DNA of 64,000 bases, from contig CAVZRR010000001.1 in NCBI GenBank assembly GCA_963777725.1, forward strand, positions 197,352 through 261,351. The letters run 5' to 3'. Under the pieces are notes generated by a model, which worked only from the letters and a program-made list of their open reading frames with translations, was not told the origin of the DNA and did not search any database. The position numbers and the translations under genes are program-made. Origin of the DNA: RPQJ01 sp963777725. GTDB taxonomy: Bacteria; Pseudomonadota; Gammaproteobacteria; Steroidobacterales; Steroidobacteraceae. Below, piece by piece: positions 1 to 9,915 of the stretch; within the stretch, counting starts at the first letter, position 1, and each line of letters opens with the position of its first letter.

Positions 1-1556
1 CCCGAAGAAATGGAGTACTCGGCCAGCGTCTCCGCAATCTCATAGCGGGACGCGGGTACCTGGGCCAGCGCGCTGCCGCGCGGGGCATAGTGAAGAACCG
101 CGAATTCGCCTGCTCCGACGCCCACGGACAGGACCGACGTCGAATGAACGATGCCGCTGGTGAGGTCGAGCACTTCGGCCGCGTCGACGCCGTCCTGGTC
201 CCCCGCCTTCGGGTAGTGCTTGCGGCTCAGTGACGCCCAGCCCGACTCACCGACCGGAACCAGCATCTGGCTGAAGTCGAGCACGCCGAGCCGGTTGTAG
301 CCCGCGCTGCGGAAGTAGAACAGCGAGCCCGTGAAGACGTCGTGTGCATAACGGTCGCCGCCGATCTCCTCGACGGTGTTTCCCGCCACGATCGAATGGC
401 CGAGGATCAGGTGCTCGGTCGCGTGCGCGTTGCCGACGGTCGCAGCGACGCCGCCCGCGAGATTGCGCCGGCCGAGGCTGTCGGTGCGCGGCACTCCGCG
501 GACCTCGTTCTCGACGATCGTGCAGGCCTCGATCTCGAGGTAGCCGTTCGACATGTAGACGCCGCCACCGCGCCAGTAACCCATTGCGAGCAGGAACGGG
601 GGAAGACCCGGCGCGGGCTCGACGAGATTTCGCGCGATGGTGCTGTTGCCGACGCGCAGCGTCTTCCGGTTGCCGATGCTGCCGCCGTCGGAGAACACGC
701 CGCCGCCATAGGTGAACAGGCCGCGGATGCGGTTGCCGGTGATGGTCGAGTTGTCGATCGTCGAGACGGTGCGGGCGTGGCCGGCGCCGCCGACCGAGTA
801 CACGGCGCCACCGGCCGCGCCGGCCCCGAGGGCCGAGTTACCGCTCACGATGCAGCCTTCCATGTCCACGATGTCCGCGTACACCGCGCCGCCGAACGCC
901 CCGCGATCCCGGGACGAGTCGAAGTCGCCCTGCACGTGGTTGTCGTACAGGCGGCAGTCCACGAGGCGCGCGACGCCCCAGACCGCGAGCGCACCGCCGC
1001 GGGCCAGCGTCCAAGGCTGGTCTGCCGGGTTCCCGGTCGCGATGTCCTCGGCAACGCTGTGTCCGCCGGTGATCGCGACGTTGACCAGTGTCAGGTTTCC
1101 TTCGACTGCGAGGACACGCGCTGCGGGCTGCGTTCCGCCGGTCCACGCGAGGGTGATGCCAGCCGGCAACTTCGACGCGTCGATGACGACGTCCTTGCGC
1201 GCGACCAGCGCCGAGCGCCCGTAGTCGCGGTCGAAATAGCCGACGAGGTACGAGACGGGCCCGCTCGGCTCGTCCCGGATGCCCATGACTTCGCCCTTAA
1301 GCAGCGTGTGCTCGTCCGCGACGACCGAGAGGGCAATCGTGCCGCCGTTCAGGCTGGCGTCGAACTCGATGGGCTGGCCCGGCTCGGCGGCCGCAAGGGC
1401 GGAACGCAGCGTGACCGCTCCGGCGGGTGGCGACGTGGTGTCGAGCAGGCTGTTGACGATGATCGACGCCGGGCGCCCGTCCGGCGAGTTGTTGCTGCCA
1501 CAGCCGGCGAGCGTGAGAAGCAGCAGGGAAACGAGGGTGATTTCCTTGAGTCGCAT
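1..1556 (-). CDS. Beta-helix surface lipoprotein (choice-of-anchor-like), 3' part outside window
   Basis: The reverse strand is open from an ATG at 1556 to the window edge, about 518 codons with no stop. The N-terminus is a lipoprotein signal: hydrophobic residues 8-17, then lipobox L-A-G-C with Cys19, so the protein should be lipid-anchored. The body is rich in repeated Gly-Gly-Ala/Gly-Val-Tyr and 'STIxxN'-like turns (SGNSALG, NSTITGN, NSTIARN), typical of right-handed parallel beta-helix proteins of the polymorphic outer-membrane/choice-of-anchor Q type. An early segment (TLRSALAAAEPG) also fits that family. Enzymatic activity cannot be inferred; such proteins are usually surface adhesins or polysaccharide-binding factors. 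The C-terminus is missing because of the window edge. Long forward-strand frames over the same bases are shadows. Confidence 0.75.
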   Translation of the reverse strand, partial: MRLKEITLVSLLLLTLAGCGSNNSPDGRPASIIVNSLLDTTSPPAGAVTLRSALAAAEPGQPIEFDASLNGGTIALSVVADEHTLLKGEVMGIRDEPSGPVSYLVGYFDRDYGRSALVARKDVVIDASKLPAGITLAWTGGTQPAARVLAVEGNLTLVNVAITGGHSVAEDIATGNPADQPWTLARGGALAVWGVARLVDCRLYDNHVQGDFDSSRDRGAFGGAVYADIVDMEGCIVSGNSALGAGAAGGAVYSVGGAGHARTVSTIDNSTITGNRIRGLFTYGGGVFSDGGSIGNRKTLRVGNSTIARNLVEPAPGLPPFLLAMGYWRGGGVYMSNGYLEIEACTIVENEVRGVPRTDSLGRRNLAGGVAATVGNAHATEHLILGHSIVAGNTVEEIGGDRYAHDVFTGSLFYFRSAGYNRLGVLDFSQMLVPVGESGWASLSRKHYPKAGDQDGVDAAEVLDLTSGIVHSTSVLSVGVGAGEFAVLHYAPRGSALAQVPASRYEIAETLAEYSISS

Positions 1557-1674
1557 GGATGTGGCTCGCTGCGCAGCCGGCGATCCGAGAATGGTAGCCG
1601 CCGTCGGTCGCCGTGGCGTGAGTGTAATCCCCGGGGCTGACGGCTGATCCGGCGGGCCGGCAACTCGAGGCGCG

Positions 1675-1938
1675 CTACTTCGAAGGGAGATCCCGCATCC
1701 GCCGTTTCAGTGCCAGCAATGCTGCCGCCTCCCAGCCGCCGTCCCGGTCTGTAATTGCCCCGGGCGGTGGCTCGTGGGAAAGCGATTTCACACGCCCGGC
1801 CATGCGCTGCAGCACGATCGTCTCCCAGTTTGGCGACGACGCCATGTCGCGCTGCTGTCGACGCCGTTCGACGCGCGCACCGTCGTCCTCTGCTGCGGGT
1901 TCGCCCGGCCTGGTCCGGTCATCGGACTTACTTGACAT
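1675..1938 (-). CDS. Small hypothetical protein
   Basis: An 87-codon reading frame with an ATG start. The protein is hydrophilic and strongly charged: its first half is rich in Asp, Glu, Arg and Gln, and its C-terminal half ends in a basic helix (ALLALKRRMRDL). No signal peptide, membrane segment or known motif is visible. It lies alone between a lipoprotein gene on the same strand and a divergent symporter gene. No strong ribosome-binding site is seen, but the codon pattern is compatible with a real gene. Function unknown. Confidence 0.45.
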   Translation of the reverse strand: MSSKSDDRTRPGEPAAEDDGARVERRRQQRDMASSPNWETIVLQRMAGRVKSLSHEPPPGAITDRDGGWEAAALLALKRRMRDLPSK

Positions 1939-2046
1939 ATAAAAATTCTAGCGCCAGCCCAGTCTCCGCACCGCGAACGTCGTCACACCCTTCGCCCGTC
2001 ACCCGGCTGAATTGGCGGCACGCAAAACGCGCTGTTAGCATCCGGC

Positions 2047-3375
<1,329 letters not shown>

Positions 3376-3451
3376 GGCCTGCGCCGAGGCCGACGGCGAT
3401 TTATGCTTGGGCCGTGGCCGGACCACTGTCGCCGGCGCTGAGGAGGTGCCC

Positions 3452-4369
3452 GTGAACGCACTTCGCAACATCCTCGTGCTGATGGAGCCCGGCAGCGAGG
3501 CGCAACCCGCTTTCGACGCCGCGCTGGTGCTCGCGCGACGCGCCGGCGCGCGTCTCGAGTTGCTGATGACGGATTACCAGGACCTGCACACGGCCTATTT
3601 CTCGCCACCGACGGCGACCTTTCAGGAGTTCCACGAGACGGTCATGGCGGCCCACCAGGCGGTGCTCGAGCGGTACTCGGCGCGCGCGGCAGCCGAGGGC
3701 GTGCCGACCATCTGCGAGGCACTGTGGGGCACCCCGTTCCACGAGATGGTGCTGGCGCGCGTCGCCGCGACCCGGCCGGATCTCGTCGTCAAGCACAGCG
3801 TCCATCACAATCGCATCGAGCGCACGCTGTTCACGGGCTCGGACTGGCACCTGATCCGCGATTGTCCCGTGCCCCTGCTGCTGGTGAAGGATCCGCCGCG
3901 GCTCGAGGCGCCGAGGATCCTTGCTTGCGTCGATCCGCTGCACGCGCACGACAAGCCGGCGGCGCTCGACCACCAGTTGCTGCAAACGGCGAAGACGCTC
4001 GCCGAGCAGCTCGGCGGCGAAGTCCATGCGCTGCACGTGTTCTCGATCCCCACGCCGGTGACCGTGGTCGGTGACGCGTACATCGCTGCCGCCGCCGTGC
4101 CGCCCGCGGCGGGCACGGTCGAGTCCGCGGCGGCCGCGTTCCGTCGCCTGATGGCCGATCACGCGCTGCCTGCCGGGCGAGCGCATCTCAGGGTCGGCAG
4201 CCCGGCGCGCGAAATCCTCGCTGCGGTGAAAGATCTCGATGCGGGGATCGTGGTAATGGGCGCGGTGTCTCGGGGGCGCCTCGATCGCTGGTTCGTCGGC
4301 AATACGGCCGAGGCCGTGCTCGACCGGCTGCCGAGCAGCGTCTGGGTCGAAAAGCTGCCGCAGGCTTGA
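3452..4369 (+). CDS. Universal stress protein, tandem Usp domains (UspE-like)
   Basis: A cytoplasmic protein of 305 residues from a GTG at 3452, chosen because a perfect AGGAGGT lies 5 bases upstream and the protein then begins with a Usp beta-strand (RNILVLMEP). Two Usp domains can be seen, about residues 1-145 and 150-305. The second keeps the nucleotide-binding motif G-x2-G-x9-G-(N/S)-T/A (GAVSRGRLDRWFVGNTA). The first is more degenerate, as in E. coli UspE. Such proteins respond to starvation, low oxygen or energy stress. It opens a group of hibernation and phosphoribosyl-transfer genes. Its 3' end is convergent with the next gene, 7 bp away. Confidence 0.88.
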   Translation: MNALRNILVLMEPGSEAQPAFDAALVLARRAGARLELLMTDYQDLHTAYFSPPTATFQEFHETVMAAHQAVLERYSARAAAEGVPTICEALWGTPFHEMVLARVAATRPDLVVKHSVHHNRIERTLFTGSDWHLIRDCPVPLLLVKDPPRLEAPRILACVDPLHAHDKPAALDHQLLQTAKTLAEQLGGEVHALHVFSIPTPVTVVGDAYIAAAAVPPAAGTVESAAAAFRRLMADHALPAGRAHLRVGSPAREILAAVKDLDAGIVVMGAVSRGRLDRWFVGNTAEAVLDRLPSSVWVEKLPQA

Positions 4370-4376
4370 GCCGAGT

Positions 4377-5966
4377 CTAGGCGGGCAGGCTGCGAAGCCG
4401 CTCGAGCACCGTGGCGGCCGGCGAGGCTTCCGTCGTGTCCACCTCGATCAGACGCGTCCGTTCGCAGTCGTCGAAATCTTCCCACCAGGACGGCTGTCGC
4501 TGCAGCACGTCGAGCCCGGCCTCCGACGCGTCGCTGCGGGTTGCGCTGCGCGCGATCACGCGTTCCCGCAGCGTGTCGGGCGGCGCGTGGCAGTGGACGA
4601 GGGCGGCCCGGGCGTGGATAGACTCCGCCAGCGCAAGAAAACGCAGCCTTTCGTCGCGCCGCAGGAACGCAGCGTCGACGATGATCGACTCGCCGCCGAG
4701 CAGCGCGGCTGCGGCGCATTCGTGCAGTCGATCGTAGGTCCGAGTCGTGTAGTCGCGCGTGTAGATGCCGGCATCGGGCGGGGACCCCGAGTCTGCTTCC
4801 GGCGCGAGGCCGGCGAGGCGCTTGCGCTCGACGTCGGAGCGCACGTGCAGCGCCTGTAGCGGCTCGCGCAGCTGGCGCGCCAGCCACGTCTTGCCGGATC
4901 CCGACAATCCGCAGGTGATCACGAGGACGGGCGCGCGCTCCCGGATCCGGCCGTCCGCCCAGGCGAGGTAGCGCGAGCACTCTGCAATCGCCTTGGCTCG
5001 CGACGGCGCGTCCACCGCGACCTGCAGCGCACGCAGCGCGGCGACCTTGGCGCGCACCAGTGCACGATAGGTCTCGTAATACTGCAGCAGGGGCAGGCCG
5101 GCAAAATCACCGAGCGTCTCCAGCCAGGCCTGCAGCGCCGCAAGTCGCAGGTCGTCGCGGCCGCGCTCCGCAAGATCCATCACCAGGAAGGCGATGTCGT
5201 TGACGACGTCGATGAACCGCAGCCCGGGGTCGAACTCGATGCCGTCGAACGGCGTGAGACGCTCCTGCCAGCGCACCACGTTGCCGCAGTGAAGGTCGCC
5301 GTGGCACTCGCGGACCCAGCCCTCTTCGCGACGCTCGCGCAGCAGTGCGCTGCGCGCTGCGTGCAGGCTCGAGAGCCGTTCTTCCAGGGACTGCAGTGCA
5401 TCGCGCCATGCTGCCGCTTCGGGAAGCCGGCGCAGCTCGGCAAAATTGTCGAACGTGACGCGCTGCACGACCTCCGGCGAACCGTAGGTTGTGCCGGGCG
5501 CGGCAGGGGCCGCGCCGAGGTGCAGGCGCGCCACGCTTGCGCCCAGTGCCTCCAGGTCCCGTGCGGTCACCGCTCCGGAGTCGAGCAGCGCGACGAGCTC
5601 GTCGTGCGCCGCGAATTGCCGCATACGCACCGCGTATTCCAGCGCCCGTCCGCCGCCATCCACGCGCGGTGCCGAGACGCTGCCCCCGATCATGCTGACG
5701 CCGAGGTAAAGATCGGGCGCGTGCCGGCGATTGAGCCGGACTTCCTCCTCGCAAAACTCGTGACGGTGCTCCAGCGTCGAGTAGTCGAGGAAGCTGAGCC
5801 GGATCGGCTTCTTGAGCTTGTAGGCGATTTCCCCGGTCAGCAGCACCCAGGAGATGTGCGTCTCCACGAGACGGATGGGCTCGGTGACCGGATGGGGATA
5901 GGCTTCGGCGCGCAACATTCCGGCGGTGAGGTCGGAAGCCGGTGCTGGCAACGCGCCGCTCGTCAT
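4377..5966 (-). CDS. Phosphotransferase (APH-fold) / P-loop kinase fusion protein
   Basis: A 529-residue protein from the ATG at 5966; the frame extends further upstream, but that part overlaps the HPF leader. The N-terminal half is aminoglycoside-phosphotransferase-like, with the catalytic loop H-G-D-L-H-C-G-N near residue 219 and a metal-site 'FDGIEFDP' just after. The C-terminal half is a P-loop kinase of the gluconokinase/zeta-toxin-like type, with Walker A GLSGSGKT near residue 350. The architecture is known as 'bifunctional aminoglycoside phosphotransferase/ATP-binding protein'; no antibiotic role is implied and the substrate is unknown. Its N-terminal half is paralogous to the 7513-8520 gene. 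Both flank hpf and the PRPP-synthetase-like gene, suggesting a shared stress function. Confidence 0.85.
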   Translation of the reverse strand: MTSGALPAPASDLTAGMLRAEAYPHPVTEPIRLVETHISWVLLTGEIAYKLKKPIRLSFLDYSTLEHRHEFCEEEVRLNRRHAPDLYLGVSMIGGSVSAPRVDGGGRALEYAVRMRQFAAHDELVALLDSGAVTARDLEALGASVARLHLGAAPAAPGTTYGSPEVVQRVTFDNFAELRRLPEAAAWRDALQSLEERLSSLHAARSALLRERREEGWVRECHGDLHCGNVVRWQERLTPFDGIEFDPGLRFIDVVNDIAFLVMDLAERGRDDLRLAALQAWLETLGDFAGLPLLQYYETYRALVRAKVAALRALQVAVDAPSRAKAIAECSRYLAWADGRIRERAPVLVITCGLSGSGKTWLARQLREPLQALHVRSDVERKRLAGLAPEADSGSPPDAGIYTRDYTTRTYDRLHECAAAALLGGESIIVDAAFLRRDERLRFLALAESIHARAALVHCHAPPDTLRERVIARSATRSDASEAGLDVLQRQPSWWEDFDDCERTRLIEVDTTEASPAATVLERLRSLPA

Positions 5967-6162
5967 GGCAATTCGTGGTCCGGGTGCGTTCGTGCGTTTG
6001 TGTCCGCTTACGCCGGATTCCGGTCTCGCCCGGAGGCATCCGATGAGTGTACGCTTGCTGCGCTTGCGGTGGAGTCTGCGGCCAATACTTATTCTCGGGC
6101 GCGGGCACCGTTCGACAATGAAGCCGTCCCAGTCGGGACGAGACTGCGGAGGAAAAAATATC

Positions 6163-6516
6163 GTGACCATTCCCGTCCAGATCACCTTCCGCCACATGGA
6201 ATCGTCCGCCGCCGTCGAGACGCGAATTCGCGAGCTCACGGATCACCTCGGCACGTTCAGTGATCGCATCCAGGGTTGCCGCGTCGTGCTCGATTCGCCG
6301 CACCGGCACCACCACCAGGGCAAGGTCTTCGCCGTCAAGGTGCAACTCACCGTGCCGGGCGAGGACGTCGTCGTCGACATGGAGCGGCCGCAGCGCGACG
6401 GCCACGACGACGTGTACGTCGTGCTCCGCGATGCATTCGATGCCGCGAAGCGGCAGCTGCAGCAGCGCATGGCCAGCCTGCGCGGGGACGAAAAGCGGCA
6501 CGAGAAGATCGTCTGA
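6163..6516 (+). CDS. hpf: Ribosome hibernation promoting factor, short HPF/RaiA type
   Basis: The 117-residue product binds the small ribosomal subunit and inactivates ribosomes under stress. The GTG at 6163 is preferred: a GGAGGA ribosome site precedes it and the protein then begins VTIPVQITFRHM, the usual family N-terminus. The beta-alpha-beta core includes 'RIRELTDHLGTFSDRI', a His-rich hairpin (HRHHHQGK), and the conserved acidic segment 'DDVYVVLRDAFDAAKRQL'. There is no C-terminal dimerization domain, so it is a short form. The next gene starts 4 bp downstream, so the two are probably co-transcribed. Confidence 0.9.
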   Translation: MTIPVQITFRHMESSAAVETRIRELTDHLGTFSDRIQGCRVVLDSPHRHHHQGKVFAVKVQLTVPGEDVVVDMERPQRDGHDDVYVVLRDAFDAAKRQLQQRMASLRGDEKRHEKIV

Positions 6517-6520
6517 ATCG

Positions 6521-7516
6521 ATGCACCGACCGTTGATTTTTGCGCCGCAGGCCAGCGGCCCCTTCGGCGCGCGCGTGGCGGCAGCGGCGGGCGTGACCCT
6601 CTCCCCGATGGAGGAGCGCGAGTTCGAGGGCGGCGAGCACAAGACTCGACCGCTGGTCAGCGTCCGCGGGGCCGACGTGTTCGTCGTCCAGTCGCTGAGC
6701 GGCGACGACGCGGGCAGCGCGAACGACCGGCTCTGCCGCCTGCTGTTCTTCATCGCGGGCCTCAAGGACAGCGGCGCTGCGCGCGTGACCGCCTGCGTGC
6801 CTTTCCTGGCGTACGGTCGCAAGGACCGCCGCACGAAGGAACGCGATCCGGTGACGCTGCGCTACGTGGCGCAGCTCGTCGAGGCGGTCGGCACGGATCA
6901 CGTGCTGGCGCTCGACGCGCACAACCTCGCGGCCTTCGAGAACGCCTTTCGGTGCCCCGTCGATCACCTCGAGGCGGCGCCGCTGATGGCGACTTACCTC
7001 GCCGGGCTGTCCACCGACACGCGCGTCTGCATCGTGTCGCCCGACATTGGCGGAGCGAAGCGTGCGCAGCGCCTGCAGGAACTGCTCGAGGCGCGCACGG
7101 GGCGCGAAGTCGGGTTCGCGATCATCGACAAGCGCCGCAGCAGCGGCGTGGTCTCCGGCGGCGACCTCGTCGTGGGGCCGGTCGAGGGCCGGCATGCGGT
7201 GCTCGTGGACGACTTGATCAGCGCTGGCACGACGCTGATGCGCGCGGTGGCGGCTTGCCGCAAGGCGGGCGCGGTCCGCGTGGACGCGTTTGCGTCGCAC
7301 GGCGTGTTCCTGCCCGAGGCGGGCCAACTGCTCGGTGCCGAGGGCCCGGATCGGCTCGTCGTGACGGACTCGATCCTGCCGACGCGCATCGGCCCGGCCG
7401 CCGGGGACCGCCTCGTCGTGCTCGAAGCCTCCAGGCTGTTTGGCGAGGCCATCCGCCGGATCTGTGCGGGCGAGTCCGTGGTGGCGCTGCGCGAAATGGA
7501 GCGCAAGAAGCGCTAG
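6521..7516 (+). CDS. Ribose-phosphate pyrophosphokinase-like protein
   Basis: A 331-residue cytoplasmic enzyme of the PRPP-synthetase fold, expected to make PRPP from ribose 5-phosphate and ATP. Visible motifs: the ATP-site loop 'FLAYGRKDRR' with 'DPVTLRYVAQLVEAVG', the segment 'DIGGAKRAQ' and the PRPP loop VLVDDLISAGTT (about residues 228-239). These differ from canonical housekeeping Prs (which has DMIDTGGT) and resemble a divergent branch found in stress clusters, so catalysis is likely but not certain. It begins 4 bp after hpf and its stop overlaps the convergent gene by 4 bp. Confidence 0.82.
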   Translation: MHRPLIFAPQASGPFGARVAAAAGVTLSPMEEREFEGGEHKTRPLVSVRGADVFVVQSLSGDDAGSANDRLCRLLFFIAGLKDSGAARVTACVPFLAYGRKDRRTKERDPVTLRYVAQLVEAVGTDHVLALDAHNLAAFENAFRCPVDHLEAAPLMATYLAGLSTDTRVCIVSPDIGGAKRAQRLQELLEARTGREVGFAIIDKRRSSGVVSGGDLVVGPVEGRHAVLVDDLISAGTTLMRAVAACRKAGAVRVDAFASHGVFLPEAGQLLGAEGPDRLVVTDSILPTRIGPAAGDRLVVLEASRLFGEAIRRICAGESVVALREMERKKR

Positions 7517-8520
7517 AGTGCAGCGGCTCGGCGCGCATCCTCGAGTGCGCCGGCGAGATAGCTGCGCGCCTTGGCTCGCCAGTCCTCTGGGGAACCACCG
7601 TCCGCCTCGAGCGAACGCCACGCGTAGAGCTTGGCACGCGTCGCCGCGCGATGACTGCGGTAGAACTGCAGCAGGGGCGCCGCAATCCGGTCGTCCAGTT
7701 GTTTCAGGCACTGGTCCCGTAGCCATCGCCCCTGCAGTAAGTGGCCGAGCCGGGCGCATTCGAGTTCCAGGAAAGCAAGTTCCTCGGCACGGTCCAGGAT
7801 GCGCAGGTTGCGGTCGAACTCGAGGCAGTCGATCACGGCCGGCGGATCGTCGACCAGGATGTGCTCCGGCCGCAGGTCGCCGTGTGCTTCGACGACACAG
7901 CCGCCCTCGGCCCGCGAGTCGATCCAGGCGCGGCGGGCGTCGAGAAAAGCGAGCTGCGCGTCGCGTAGCGCGGCGGACGCCTGCGGCTCGAGGGCTTGCA
8001 GCGCCTGGCAATTGGTCGCGACCTGGTGGCGCAGGCGTGCCTCGAGTGCCGCGCCGTCACTGATCGCCGCCGGCTCGCGCGCATAGAACTGCGTGAGCAG
8101 CCCGACGACCCGGGCCAGCGCGAACTCCGGAGCCGCGCCGCGTGCAAGTAACGCGTCGAGCATGAGCGCGCGGTCGAGACGCCGCATCTCGACGAGCCAG
8201 TCAATGGTTTCGCCGGTGCCGCCGATCGCGAGGCGGCCCGATCCGTCTTGTGTCAGCGGGAGGGTGCCGAGGTACACGTGCGGCGCCAGCCGCCGGTTGA
8301 GCCGTACCTCCTCTTCCGAATCGTGGCGTCGCGCCGCGATGGTGCTGTAGTCCATCGAGTCCCGGCGCACCGGCTTGCGCAGTTTCAGCGCGCGCGGTCC
8401 GGCGAGGAACACCCAGGCGAAATGGGTCTCGATCGCCTCGTCGCCCGGTCCCAGCAACGTCTGCAGGTACGCCACCTTGGCATCGAAGTCGGCATTCGGG
8501 GTGACGGTGTCTTCGGACAT
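7513..8520 (-). CDS. APH-fold phosphotransferase-like protein (kinase domain only)
   Basis: A 335-residue protein from the ATG at 8520. It parallels the N-terminal half of the 4377-5966 protein, sharing segments such as 'THFAWVFLAG', 'LKLRKPVR' and 'EEEVRLNRRLAPHVYLG'. The catalytic loop reads H-G-D-L-R-P-E-H near residue 210. Thus the Asn of the classic HGDxxxxN is His here, followed by 'CLEFD', as in a known subgroup. No Walker A segment follows, so the P-loop kinase half is absent. Substrate unknown. It is divergent from the phosphoribosyltransferase gene across 101 bp that probably hold both promoters. Confidence 0.8.
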   Translation of the reverse strand: MSEDTVTPNADFDAKVAYLQTLLGPGDEAIETHFAWVFLAGPRALKLRKPVRRDSMDYSTIAARRHDSEEEVRLNRRLAPHVYLGTLPLTQDGSGRLAIGGTGETIDWLVEMRRLDRALMLDALLARGAAPEFALARVVGLLTQFYAREPAAISDGAALEARLRHQVATNCQALQALEPQASAALRDAQLAFLDARRAWIDSRAEGGCVVEAHGDLRPEHILVDDPPAVIDCLEFDRNLRILDRAEELAFLELECARLGHLLQGRWLRDQCLKQLDDRIAAPLLQFYRSHRAATRAKLYAWRSLEADGGSPEDWRAKARSYLAGALEDARRAAAL

Positions 8521-8621
8521 GGAATCGGGTCCTGCGACTCGAGCATAGCACCTAGGTACTTGCGCGAATGACGCGGGCATTGCGCGGTCGGAACATCCAT
8601 GGCGGAACAGCGGAGGTCCGT

Positions 8622-9305
8622 ATGCGCCGGATTTACGTCGATCGCGCGGATGCCGGGCGAACACTGGCTGAATCCTTGTCGGCGTGGCGGTCGGCGCCCG
8701 AAACCGTGGTGCTCGCCTTGCCGCGGGGTGGGGTGCCGGTCGCTTACGAGGTCGCAACCGCGCTCGCGTTGCCGCTCGACGTGCTGGTGGTGCGCAAGCT
8801 CGGCCTGCCGTCCCAGCCCGAACTTGCGATGGGTGCCATTGCGAGCGGCGGCGCAATCGTGCTCAACCGCGACGTCCTGCGCTACCTGCACGGTGGCGAC
8901 GACGCGCTCGAGTCGGTACGCATCCGGGAAACTGCGGAACTGATGCGACGCGAACGGCAATACCGTGGCGACCAGCCGCCGCTCGAGATGTCGGGCCGGA
9001 CAGCCATCGTCGCCGACGACGGGCTCGCTACCGGGGCGACCATGGAAGCCGCAGTCCGTTCGCTGCGATCGCTCGGCGCGAAACGGATCATCGTCGCGGT
9101 TCCGGTGGCCTCGGTCGAGGCACGCGCACGTGTTGCGGCGGTCGCCGACGAGGTCGTGTGCCCACACACGCCGGAGTTCTTCAGCGCCGTCGGACAATGG
9201 TACCGGGACTTCGACCAGACCTCGGACGACGAGGTGCGCGATCTGCTGGAACGCGCGCGTGCTACGCTCGCCTCACCAGCCGGACGCGGCGGAGGTGATC
9301 CATGA
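8622..9305 (+). CDS. Phosphoribosyltransferase family protein
   Basis: A 227-residue cytoplasmic protein with the type I phosphoribosyltransferase fold. The PRPP-binding loop is AIVADDGLATGATM (about residues 128-141), and the N-terminal 'LALPRGGVPVAYEVA' and 'VVRKLGLPSQPELAMGAI' segments are typical of the large uncharacterized PRTase family found in stress and dormancy clusters. The ATG at 8622 is chosen because CGGAGG lies just upstream; an in-frame start at 8568 has no such site. Base specificity cannot be read from the sequence. The next gene starts inside its last codons (ATGA overlap), implying translational coupling. Confidence 0.85.
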   Translation: MRRIYVDRADAGRTLAESLSAWRSAPETVVLALPRGGVPVAYEVATALALPLDVLVVRKLGLPSQPELAMGAIASGGAIVLNRDVLRYLHGGDDALESVRIRETAELMRRERQYRGDQPPLEMSGRTAIVADDGLATGATMEAAVRSLRSLGAKRIIVAVPVASVEARARVAAVADEVVCPHTPEFFSAVGQWYRDFDQTSDDEVRDLLERARATLASPAGRGGGDP

Positions 9306-9682
9306 GCGAACTCGGTCCCGAAGTGATCAAGATCGACGAGTTCAGCGGCCGCGAGGATGCGCTCGAGCTCGACCCCGCGCGGCTCGCGCCCGGTGCCGCG
9401 ATGCCCGCCCAGTTCGTGCGCAACCTGTTCACCGACGACACCGGGCGGTTCTTTGCCGGCATCTGGCGCAGCAGCCAGGGCGCCTGGCACGTCTCGTACA
9501 CCGAGAACGAGCTCTGCGTGCTCACCGAAGGCCGCGTGCGGATCTCGGACGACCACGGCCGATCCTGGACGTTCGGTCCGGGCGATTGCTTCGTGATGCC
9601 GGCCGGGTTCCGCGGACTCTGGGAAGTCCTCGAGCCGGCCCGCAAGTTCTACGCGATCTTCGAGCCCGAGGCCGCCGTCTGA
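9302..9682 (+). CDS. Cupin-domain protein (DUF861/EutQ-like)
   Basis: A 126-residue single-domain cupin. The beta-barrel motif 'ENELCVLTEGRVRISDDHGRSWTFGPGDCFVMPAGFRGLWEV' region (about residues 67-112) matches the cupin_3 group that includes EutQ. The metal-binding His residues of classic cupins are largely absent in the first motif, so enzymatic activity is doubtful. It overlaps the upstream phosphoribosyltransferase by 4 bp and is probably made in fixed ratio with it. Role unknown. Confidence 0.8.
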   Translation: MSELGPEVIKIDEFSGREDALELDPARLAPGAAMPAQFVRNLFTDDTGRFFAGIWRSSQGAWHVSYTENELCVLTEGRVRISDDHGRSWTFGPGDCFVMPAGFRGLWEVLEPARKFYAIFEPEAAV

Positions 9683-9782
9683 TACAACTGGCCGCGTGCC
9701 AAACCGGTGCGTGATTGCCACCTTGCCGCGCCAGGGCGGTGCGTGGACGGGTAAATCCCACCAGCTTTCGGCGTCTTTTCAA

Positions 9783-9798
9783 TGGCACGATTCCTGCA
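9783..9798 (+). promoter_or_regulatory. Sigma-54 (-24/-12) promoter for the TorF-type porin gene
   Basis: The 16 bases read TGGCACG-N4-CTGCA, against the RpoN consensus TGGCACG-N4-TTGCA: one mismatch, with the invariant GG and GC at the correct spacing. It lies 118 bp upstream of the porin ATG and points toward it. No clear NtrC-type activator site could be picked out in the 100 bp upstream. Porins of this family often sit beside nitrogen-regulated genes, which agrees. Confidence 0.7.
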
Positions 9799-9853
9799 CT
9801 CTGCAGCGTGGCGCGCACGACGACCCGGGGATCCGCGGCAATCGTGTCGAATC

Positions 9854-9862
9854 TGATACAAT
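9854..9862 (+). promoter_or_regulatory. Possible extended -10 (sigma-70) promoter, porin gene
   Basis: TG-A-TACAAT forms an extended -10 element with five of six matches to TATAAT. No recognisable -35 box lies 17 bp upstream, as is allowed for extended -10 promoters. It may give basal expression of the porin beside the stronger sigma-54 site, 54 bases upstream of the ATG. Confidence 0.4.
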
Positions 9863-9915
9863 GTTCCCACGGGCCGCATAATGTATGTGGCTTTTTCGCA
9901 ACCAAGGGGTGCACC

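Noticed and set aside
342..1640. Long forward frame of 432 codons
   Set aside because: It is antisense to the beta-helix lipoprotein gene, whose reverse frame has a lipobox and repeat structure; the forward product has no family features and is a GC-rich shadow.
6240..6834. Upstream extension of the APH/P-loop kinase fusion through hpf
   Set aside because: The forward hpf gene has a strong ribosome site and family sequence; the fusion has a good ATG at 5966.
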